A stretch of 64,000 bases of DNA from Deltaproteobacteria bacterium (GTDB lineage Bacteria > Myxococcota_A > UBA796 > UBA2385): contig JAEUKK010000152.1 in NCBI GenBank assembly GCA_016792625.1, positions 1-64,000 on the forward strand. Reading direction: 5' to 3'. Shown piece by piece: positions 50,584-57,232 of the stretch. Every line of letters begins with the position of its first letter. Positions within the stretch are counted from its first letter, which is position 1. The notes beneath the pieces are model-generated. The model saw nothing but the letters and a program-made list of their open reading frames with translations, did not search any database and was not told the origin of the DNA. Position numbers and translations under genes: made by a program.

Positions 50584-51459
50584 ATGCAGACCCCGCCCAT
50601 CCCCGACGGCCCCGCCGGCGTCAGCCCGCGCGTCAACCTGATCTTCCAGCGCATCTTCGGCGCCCCCGGCAGCGAGCCCCTGCTCATCGACCTGCTCAAC
50701 TCGGTGCTGCGGCCGCCGCGGCCCATCGTCGAGGTGCGGCTGCTCCACCCGGTGCTCAACCCCGAGAGCTACGAAGGTCGCGTCGTCATCGTTGATCTGG
50801 TCGCGGTCGACGACCAGGGCGTGCGGGTGCAGGTCGAGATGCAGACCTCTCCGCACGGCCATCTGCGGCCGCGGATGCTGCTCGGCTGGGCCAAGCTCTA
50901 CAGCGGCCAGCTCAGCTCTGGGGATGGCTTCGGCGCCTTGCGGCCGGTGATCTCGCTGTGGTTCTGTGATCGCGACGCCCTGCCGACCCCGCCGGCCGGC
51001 CGCCCCGAGCCCTTCCACGCCCATTTTGTGATCGGCGAGCCGGGCGGCGGCCCCTCGTTCACCGACCATTTCTCCCTGCACATCATTGAGCTGAGCCGCT
51101 TCCGCGCCGCGCTGACCGCGCCCAGCCCCGCGCACCGCTGGCTGCACTTTTTGGCCGAGGCCGAGTCGTGGCGCGCCGTGCCCGCCCTGCTACACTCAAA
51201 GCCCTTGGAGGCCGCGATGACCCTGCTGCACAACATCCGGGCTGACCCCAAAGAGCGGGCCTTGTACGAGGCCTATTGCAAGCAGCTGTCGATCGAGCAG
51301 ACGATCAAAGACGACATGGCTGAGCTGCGGGCCGAGGCTGCGGTGGAGCGTGCGCGTGCGGACGAGGAGCGTGCGCGTGCGGACGAGGCTTCCGCGTCAG
51401 CCGACGCCCTCCGCGCAAAGCTTCGGGCCTTGGGGATCGACCCCGATGCCCTGGGCTGA
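50584..51459 (+). CDS. Rpn/PD-(D/E)XK-family nuclease (transposase-like)
   Basis: 291 residues from the ATG at 50584. NLIFQRIFGAPGSEPLLIDL, EVRLLHPVLNPESYEGRVVI, VDLVAVDDQGVRVQVEMQTS and MLLGWAKLYSGQL are the Rpn/PDDEXK_2 blocks, with Asp71 and the Glu85-x-Gln87 form of the active site. These nucleases are linked to recA-independent recombination and to domesticated transposases. The C-terminus is a helical region plus a charged coiled coil (ERARADEERARADEA) encoded by a 15-bp-type repeat, ending LRALGIDPDALG. Its 3' end is duplicated downstream. Confidence 0.85.
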   Translation: MQTPPIPDGPAGVSPRVNLIFQRIFGAPGSEPLLIDLLNSVLRPPRPIVEVRLLHPVLNPESYEGRVVIVDLVAVDDQGVRVQVEMQTSPHGHLRPRMLLGWAKLYSGQLSSGDGFGALRPVISLWFCDRDALPTPPAGRPEPFHAHFVIGEPGGGPSFTDHFSLHIIELSRFRAALTAPSPAHRWLHFLAEAESWRAVPALLHSKPLEAAMTLLHNIRADPKERALYEAYCKQLSIEQTIKDDMAELRAEAAVERARADEERARADEASASADALRAKLRALGIDPDALG

Positions 51460-51477
51460 ACGGGTCCCAAACGGGCG

Positions 51478-51819
51478 ATGGCCCTGTCCCACGCAACGCC
51501 CGTGGAGGCCGCGATGACCCTGCTGCACAACATCCGGGCTGACCCCAAAGAGCGGGCCTTGTACGAGGCCTATTGCAAGCAGCTGTCGATCAAGCAGACG
51601 ATCAAAGACGACATGGCTGAGCTGCGGGCCGAGGCTGCGGTGGAGCGTGCGCGTGCGGACGAGGAGCGTGCGCGTGCAGCGGCGCTGGCGGTGGCGATGT
51701 CGGAGGAGCGGGCGCGTGCGGAGGAGGAGCGGGCGCGTGCGGACGAGGCGCGCGCGTCAGCCGACGTCCTCCGCGCCAAGCTGCGGGCCTTGGGGATCGA
51801 CCCCGATACCCTGGGCTGA
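51478..51819 (+). pseudogene. Partial tandem copy of the Rpn nuclease 3' end
   Basis: From about 51502 the DNA repeats the sequence from about 51205 of the nuclease gene (offset 297 bases) up to and past its stop, encoding MTLLHNIRADPKERALYEAY through ALGIDPDTLG. The coiled-coil part is expanded by extra Glu-Arg-Ala-Arg-Ala units. The catalytic region is absent, so no nuclease can be made. A third, very short remnant (TTGGAGGCCGCGATG at about 51861-51875) follows. The open frame may still yield a coiled-coil peptide. Confidence 0.8.
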
Positions 51820-51949
51820 ACGGGTCTGAAGCGGGCGCTGGCGGAGGTGCGACCCCGGCCTTGGAGGCCGCGATGCGCCTTTCGACAGCTTTGGGGCTGA
51901 TAGCCGTAAATAACATTGTTGTTTGAATAGGATACAGGATGACTGGGCG

Positions 51950-52250
51950 CCTCGTCGGCCCCCTGCGGGGTTCGCGGCCCGGTCCGCGCGGGCCGCGGTC
52001 CCGCGCGGGGCCGCTCCGCGGGGCTGCGCCCCGCCCCGCTGCGCGGGCCCTCCGGTCGCCGGGCGCGGACGGGCGCGCGGGCCGGTCGGGGTGGCGCTGG
52101 GCGGGCGCGCTCCCCGTGTGGGCCGCTTCGCGCGCGCCAGGGCGACCAGAGGGCGGGCCGCAGGCCCGGTCTCGCAGAGACCAAGCGGCGCAGCCGCGCG
52201 CCCGGCGGGGGCCCGCCGACGGCGCCCGCAGGGCGGCGGCGGGGCGCCTA
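51950..52250. repeat. GC-rich hairpin element, copy F (inverted arms, no cargo)
   Basis: Fills most of the 430-base gap between the nuclease copies and the DUF2087 gene. The left part (51990-52067) matches 63387-63455 except for a 12-base indel. The right part (52123-52248) matches 63840-63965 over 126 bases with about three mismatches. The arms are partly inverted copies of each other: GCCCTCCGGTCGCCGGGCGC at 52047-52066 versus CGCGCCAGGGCGACCAGAGG within 52131-52154. It includes the hairpin GGTCT-CGCAG-AGACC (52168-52182). A short A/T-rich stretch precedes it (51900-51935). Confidence 0.8.
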
Positions 52251-52253
52251 GGA

Positions 52254-52799
52254 CTATGCGCTGGTCGGTATTTTCGCCTCGCTGGTGGCCCGGCGGCTGA
52301 GCACCGCGCGGATCAGCGCCAGGGCGGTCGGGTCGGGGGCGCGCTCGAGGCGGCGGTAGTCGCTGCCGTCGGGCTTGCGGCTGAGCCGGCCGTCTTCGAC
52401 CAGGGACCGGCGCACCTGCGCGGCGTCGCGAAAGACCGTCAGCGCGTCAATCTGGGCGGAGATCTGCCGCTCGCTCAACGAGGTGCGCGGGGGCAGCGCG
52501 GCCCAGATGGGCCAGAGGCACAGGGCGCGGATCTTCCGGCGGGTCGACCACGACAAGAGGCGCCCCTGGTCGTCAAAGCGGGCGAGGGCGCGGCGCAGGG
52601 CCTCGCCGTCGACGGGCTCGACCGGCGGCGCCCCGAGCCGAACGGCGCGGAGGTGCTGGTGGTTGCGGTAGCCGCCGGCCCTGGCGATCAGGTTGAGCAG
52701 GCTCTGGTGGGACGGTGCCGCGTCCCCCAAGCCCGCGCGCAAGCTGCGGGCAAAAGTGGAGACATCGGGCAGGGTGAGGCTGAGGACTTCGCGGTTCAT
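52254..52799 (-). CDS. DUF2087 domain protein
   Basis: 181 residues; GGAGCG five bases before the ATG at 52799. The C-terminal part reads RFDDQGRLLSWSTRRKIRAL, SLSERQISAQIDALTVFRD, AQVRRSLVEDGRLSRKPDGS, DYRRLE, the DUF2087 pattern (F-x-x-x-G-x-L, K-x-L, S-E-x-x-V-N/I, R-R-x-L-V-x-x-G, Y), a small winged helix-like domain. The N-terminal 80 residues (SHQSLLNLIARAGGYRNHQHLR) resemble no domain I can name with confidence. Probably a transcriptional regulator. Its stop lies six bases from element F. Confidence 0.75.
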   Translation of the reverse strand: MNREVLSLTLPDVSTFARSLRAGLGDAAPSHQSLLNLIARAGGYRNHQHLRAVRLGAPPVEPVDGEALRRALARFDDQGRLLSWSTRRKIRALCLWPIWAALPPRTSLSERQISAQIDALTVFRDAAQVRRSLVEDGRLSRKPDGSDYRRLERAPDPTALALIRAVLSRRATSEAKIPTSA

Positions 52800-53175
52800 C
52801 GGGCGCTCCGGGGGCGCGTCCGAGACGATGGCGGGGAGCTGCCCTTGCCCGCGGGGACGCGCCGAAGCCGGCGGCCGGCGGTGCGGGAGGTTCTCGTGCA
52901 CAGCGCCGCGCAGCGCGGCGGGGCCAGGTTCAGCGTGCCCCGGCGGCGGGGCGGCAGCGACTCGGGGCTGGCGCCCGTGGGCGGAGGGTAGCCGTGGGCC
53001 TGCGGGCTGGCAAGGCGCGGGCGGCGCGCGGCGGTGGGGCGCGGTTGCGACCTGCCCAAGCGGCGCGGGATAGCTGCGGGCGCCCGGGGCGTGGAGCTGA
53101 TCGCCGGTCGTGGTGCAGCGGACCCCGCGGAGCGCTCCCCCGGTGTCCGGGGGCAGTGATGGTGAGAGGCGGCGC
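52800..53175. other. Intergenic region with a perfect hairpin
   Basis: 376 bases without a credible gene. It holds a perfect hairpin CCCCCGG-TGT-CCGGGGG at 53137-53153, 22 bases before the start of the membrane-protein gene, which could act as a terminator for incoming transcription or occlude translation. Confidence 0.5.
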
Positions 53176-53547
53176 ATGACCCCATCCCCACGGCAGGCCT
53201 ACGTCCGTTCGCGCCTGCGCTGGTACTTTGGCGTGCTGGGGCTGATCAGCCTCGTGCCCCTGCTGGTGACGCTGACCGAGCCCGAGATGGGCGCGCCCTC
53301 CCGGGTGCTGGCCGGCCTTGGGCTGCCGGTCGCGGGCGCCTACCTGATGCTCGGGCTGGGTCTGCCCCGGTGGGGCTCGCGGCGGCTCGTCTTTGGCGTG
53401 TTGGGCGTTGCTCTTGTCTGGCTGTTGGCGATGGCCGTGGTGCTCGGGGCCGATGGTGAACTGGGCTTGATGATTCCCTGGGCGCTGTTTTTGGTGGTGC
53501 CGTGCCTGAACGCGTGGTGGTGGGCGGATGAGGTGCTTGAGCGTTGA
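53176..53547 (+). CDS. Small four-helix membrane protein
   Basis: 123 residues; GAGG six bases before the ATG at 53176. Four hydrophobic segments: YFGVLGLISLVPLLVTL, VLAGLGLPVAGAYLMLGLGL, LVFGVLGVALVWLLAMAVVL and LMIPWALFLVVPCLNAWWW. No charged motif or recognised family. Function unknown. Confidence 0.65.
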   Translation: MTPSPRQAYVRSRLRWYFGVLGLISLVPLLVTLTEPEMGAPSRVLAGLGLPVAGAYLMLGLGLPRWGSRRLVFGVLGVALVWLLAMAVVLGADGELGLMIPWALFLVVPCLNAWWWADEVLER

Positions 53548-53594
53548 GGCGCGCGGGTGGGCTTGCTGTCGGTGTTCGGGGGCGACGAGCATGC

Positions 53595-53620
53595 ATAACA
53601 CAATGGTTATATTATGTTAT
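53595..53620. promoter_or_regulatory. A/T-rich dyad resembling the 26853 site
   Basis: ATAACA and TGTTAT form a dyad with 14 bases between them. The stretch AACACAATGGTTATA is almost the same as AACACAATGTTATA at 26853-26866. It lies in an A/T-rich patch after the membrane-protein gene. The similarity of two distant sites suggests a shared regulator or a shared promoter type. Confidence 0.35.
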
Positions 53621-53659
53621 ATCTGATTCAATCACGCCGAGGCGCAGCGCGGCCGGCCC

Positions 53660-54075
53660 TTACCGTGCCGTGCCGCCGCCCGAAGCCCCACCCCGGCGCG
53701 GCAGCACCTCGACCCCGAGCTCGACCGAAGGCCCGGCGTAGCGATCTGCGTAGGTGGCCTCGTAGCCGAGCACCGCGTGGTAGCGGGCGGCCAGCGTCGG
53801 GCGCACCACGCGGTCGGCCCCCCAGGTGAGCTGAAGGCCGCCGTCGACGACGACCCCGAAGGCCGAGTCGGCGCCGGCGAGCAGCTCGTCCTCCCAGGCC
53901 GAGGGCTTGCGGCCGTCGGGGGTCTCGCGGTCCTCTCCGACCAAGTAGAAGCCGTAGCCGCCGTAGCCGAGCAGCAGCGGGGCCGAGAGGCGCAGCTTGC
54001 CTTGGGCCAGCGGCAGGCCGGCTTCGATGAGCAGGCCGGTGGTGCCGCCATCGGAGCGCACAGGCGCCAGCAAGT
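53660..54075 (-). pseudogene. C-terminal remnant of an outer-membrane protein gene
   Basis: In minus-strand frame, from about 54075 to the TAA at 53660, the sequence codes for HLLAPVRSDGGTTGLLIEAG, LPLAQGKLRLSAPLLLGYGG, VVVDGGLQLTWG, TLAARYHAVLGYEATYADRY and PSVELGVEVLP, alternating strands of a beta-barrel, with normal GC-rich codon use. Upstream of about 54075 codon use changes sharply and no start is found, so the 5' part is missing. The break coincides with the left edge of the A/T-richer island. Confidence 0.6.
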
Positions 54076-54219
54076 GCCCCGGAGTCAACAGCGGTCTTCG
54101 CGGAATCGGTGCTGCTCGGCGCCGTTCTTGAAGAGCCGTGGGGCAAGCGAGGGGCACTCTTGTGGCCGGCGGCCTGCTGCGGCCATAGAACTGGCAGCGC
54201 CATCTCGGAGACATCGCCC

Positions 54220-55281
54220 ATGCCAGACCACACGCCTCGAGGAACCACCCGCGGTAACATGGCGGTGGACCTATTCGCCGGCTGCGGCGGATTGACCATG
54301 GGTCTAAAGGCCGCGGGGTTTGAGGTCGCTGCAGCAGTTGAAAACAACCCTGCTGCCGTACAGGCCTACCAGGCGAATCATGCAGATGTTCCGTTCATGT
54401 GGGCCCGTGATATCTGCGAGCTGAACGGCGATCAGCTGCTTGGAGAGCTCGGTCTGCGCCGAGGCGAACTTGCCCTCTTGGCTGGGAGCCCACCGTGTCA
54501 GGGCTTCTCCCGATTGCTGACCTTGAATCGCATCAATGCAATAGACGATCCGCGGAACGCCTTGGTCGATCAGTTCTTGCGGTTGGTCGACGAGCTGTTG
54601 CCGATGGCGCTGCTGCTCGAGAACGTGCCTGGTCTTGGGCGCGACCCGAGGTATCAACGGTTCTTGCGCCGGATACATGAACTTGGCTACACCTACACCG
54701 ACTCAGTGCATGACGCCGCCGACTACGGGGTGCCCCAGCGCCGACAACGACTCATCCTCATGGCGGTACGTGGAGCCAGAGTAGAGCTCCCTCCGAGGGT
54801 CGGGGTAGCCGAGCGTGGAACCGTTCGAGCTGCGATCGGGCACCTGCCGCCAGCAGGCAAAAGCGGCGATCCGGCGCACGATGTCAGTGAGAAGCGCGCG
54901 ACCCACGTGGCCGAGTTCATTCGTCGAATCCCTGAAGACGGCGGGAGCCGGCGCGATTTGGGGGCTGAGGCGCAGCTACAATGTCATGTGGACTGCGACG
55001 GCTTCTACGACGTGTACGGTCGAATGCGATGGAACGATGTGTCGCCAACGATAACGAGCGGGTTCGTAAATCCGTCAAAAGGAAGGTTTCTGCATCCAGT
55101 TGAGCACAGGTGCATCACGCCAAGAGAGGGGGCCATACTGCAGACCTTCCCGGAAAGCTACGTCTTTCCGATGCGGCTTGGAAAGTACCCTATCGCTACG
55201 ATGATTGGGAACGCGTTCCCGCCCTTGTTGGCGAAATTGCATGCCGAGGCCATCCGCTACACTCTCCGAAACTTTCGTTGA
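54220..55281 (+). CDS. C5 cytosine-specific DNA methyltransferase
   Basis: 353 residues from the ATG at 54220 (GGAG nine bases upstream); ATG at 54259 is possible. All core motifs are present: I VDLFAGCGGLTMGL, IV AGSPPCQGFSR with catalytic Cys93, VI LLLENVPGL with Glu134, VIII VPQRRQRLILMA, and IX/X CITPREGAILQTFPESY and ATMIGNAFPP. The target-recognition region is short (about 200-300). It modifies DNA at an unknown site. No restriction endonuclease or Vsr gene adjoins it; instead it converges on the GHKL/receiver operon. Base composition is clearly less GC-rich than the surroundings, suggesting transfer. Confidence 0.92.
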   Translation: MPDHTPRGTTRGNMAVDLFAGCGGLTMGLKAAGFEVAAAVENNPAAVQAYQANHADVPFMWARDICELNGDQLLGELGLRRGELALLAGSPPCQGFSRLLTLNRINAIDDPRNALVDQFLRLVDELLPMALLLENVPGLGRDPRYQRFLRRIHELGYTYTDSVHDAADYGVPQRRQRLILMAVRGARVELPPRVGVAERGTVRAAIGHLPPAGKSGDPAHDVSEKRATHVAEFIRRIPEDGGSRRDLGAEAQLQCHVDCDGFYDVYGRMRWNDVSPTITSGFVNPSKGRFLHPVEHRCITPREGAILQTFPESYVFPMRLGKYPIATMIGNAFPPLLAKLHAEAIRYTLRNFR

Positions 55282-55488
55282 ATACAGGCGCGCTCAATCT
55301 GCTTGAACAAACTATCAGTTGCGTACAGTCGCACGAATCGAGGTTGGTGGGCAGCTCCGCGCGGCAAAGCTAGGGCGCTCCGGCTCTCAAGAGCATCAAC
55401 TCGGTTGCGTTTGACTCCACACAAGCTAAGGTGACGTGGATGGGAGTACCGACTGGATGGGCAAGGGCAACGCTGGCGCATGCGATCA

Positions 55489-57228
55489 TTACCCTGGAGG
55501 TCTGGCTTTGCCCACGTAATCTACACCAATCCGACTCAAATGTGCACCGACATACTGTAGAAAGCGTTCGGCATAGGGAGCGCGAAGTTGACCGACCACT
55601 TCGGCCTGACACTCATGGAAAGCTGGTCGAGCTCTAGTTGGACCTTGTCCGTCGTTCGGTGGTGCAATCGGTTGTACAGTGCATCGCCAGCAACCTACTT
55701 TGTGATCTCTGAAGGCGCCTAGCTCGGCTGCAAACATTAGCTCCAGCTTCGGTCGCGGATCGCCGTTGTCTTCAAAGCTCTTCCCAACCCTACTTGAGGG
55801 ATGCGCCCCTGGCTCCGTCACTTCGTAGAAGAAGATGTTTCGCCCCACCTCAGCTTCTTTGGCCGCCTTGTTGACTTTTGATTCATCCGTAAGAACGTCG
55901 AGACGCACGGCTTGAAACGGCTTGAAGGGCGCTAGTCCAAAGTGCCAGGGCGCTAGGGTTTGAGAAGGCACCCGAGGTTCCATATCGCAGGCCGGCGAGG
56001 CGCAGACCCAGTACTCGTCTCCAACTTTCAAAATGGTACCCAGCGTTATGTGGCTCGGAATTGTTGTTAACGAGGCGAGAAAGGCGTTGAGCTCGACGAG
56101 CTTCTTGGTCTCGTCAGGATCAGTCTGCAAGTCGGCCTGCTCGCTAAGGTGAGCCAATAGCGCGTCAGCGAGCACCCTGGTACCCCCTGCAAAGCGGCGT
56201 TCCAATAGGTGTTCGGCCACCTCCAATGCTCGGCTCCTCTTCATCGCATCATCAGTGGACCGTTTGATGTAGTGCAGCAACGCGGATTGCAGGGCATCGG
56301 ATGGCAGGACTACGTCATCCCGAAAGGCGCCATCGGAGATTGGCCGTCGAGATTGCGCGATGGCACAGCCCATCCACGGCGGGTCCCACGATTTGATGGC
56401 AGCTGCCAGTTTGTCGACTAGGGCGCTGTGCTCGTCCAAGTGGACCGCACCTTCGATCCCATTTGGCTCAGCTTCGACGAACTTCGGCACAACGACCAGA
56501 AAGAGATTTCCGCACTGAAACCAGTATTCAGTTTCGGAGGAAGCAATCTTATCAATCTTGTCGCGATTAAAAGTGTCGATACACGCAAAGTCCGCCAGAT
56601 GGTTCTCCAAGGTCAGGGCACCCAGGCTCAAAGAGTCTTCGGGAAGGGAGTCTTCATCTAGGTGCGCTTGCAATGCCTCAGACCAAGTGGCATGCCACGC
56701 GTCTGAGCCGCAAAGAAAGTCCTTCATGTCCTTGAGTGTCCAGGGCACCTCAAAGAAAATGTCAACCTCAGCGTGCTGATGTTTCGTGTCGGTCGGCCAC
56801 TCCCTTCGCCCGCGAGCCGCAAAGGCCATCGACAAAAGGACCCTCGTGAGATTAGTCTCGGCCGTATACACAACAACTAAGTTTGGCGAGGGATCACGGG
56901 CCAAGCGAGCCACAATTTCAAGTGCATCCTTGGGATCGTTGCCGTCAAGGTGATAATCTAAGACCAATAGATCTGCGTTCGCGATCCGCCTAACGATCGG
57001 ATCCAAAACCGCTTCGCCTTCTCCTCCCCCGGACCGAACCCGATTTTCGATGTCACAGAGCCACCCCCGCTCCGTGAAACCCTTCCACAACGCGCGAGCC
57101 CTTTCTGGCTCTCCGAAAGCACTGGAGTCAGAATCACCTAAGGTTGGAAAACCATCATCGACGAACAACACCGACCGAATCGAGTTTACGTATACGTCAA
57201 CCGGGTTGGTGGGATCAATCTCAGGCAT
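55489..57228 (-). CDS. Receiver-domain protein with long unrecognised C-terminal region
   Basis: 579 residues. AAGGAG lies eight bases before the ATG at 57228 (a GTG at 57231 is also possible), four bases after the stop of the ATPase gene, so the two are coupled. RSVLFVDDGFPTL supplies the acidic pair (Asp24, Asp25), ADLLVLDYHLDGNDPKDALE the phospho-acceptor Asp91, and LVVVYTAETN the Thr122 position; the invariant Lys is not clear. The remaining 420 residues match no domain I know; notable is KVGDEYWVCASPACDMEPR near residue 415. It is probably the partner or effector of the double-ATPase kinase. A/T-richer than its surroundings. Confidence 0.75.
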   Translation of the reverse strand: MPEIDPTNPVDVYVNSIRSVLFVDDGFPTLGDSDSSAFGEPERARALWKGFTERGWLCDIENRVRSGGGEGEAVLDPIVRRIANADLLVLDYHLDGNDPKDALEIVARLARDPSPNLVVVYTAETNLTRVLLSMAFAARGRREWPTDTKHQHAEVDIFFEVPWTLKDMKDFLCGSDAWHATWSEALQAHLDEDSLPEDSLSLGALTLENHLADFACIDTFNRDKIDKIASSETEYWFQCGNLFLVVVPKFVEAEPNGIEGAVHLDEHSALVDKLAAAIKSWDPPWMGCAIAQSRRPISDGAFRDDVVLPSDALQSALLHYIKRSTDDAMKRSRALEVAEHLLERRFAGGTRVLADALLAHLSEQADLQTDPDETKKLVELNAFLASLTTIPSHITLGTILKVGDEYWVCASPACDMEPRVPSQTLAPWHFGLAPFKPFQAVRLDVLTDESKVNKAAKEAEVGRNIFFYEVTEPGAHPSSRVGKSFEDNGDPRPKLELMFAAELGAFRDHKVGCWRCTVQPIAPPNDGQGPTRARPAFHECQAEVVGQLRAPYAERFLQYVGAHLSRIGVDYVGKARPPG

Positions 57229-57232
57229 CACG

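Noticed and set aside
51871..51924. A 17-codon frame (MRLSTALGLIAVNNIVV) after the third nuclease-tail remnant.
   Set aside because: Its start is simply the copied ATG of the nuclease tail; the rest has no homology or codon bias.
51960..52250. Open frames with Arg/Gly/Pro-rich products running through the GC-rich elements.
   Set aside because: The frames are open only because GC-rich sequence has few stops; products are low-complexity and differ between copies of the element.
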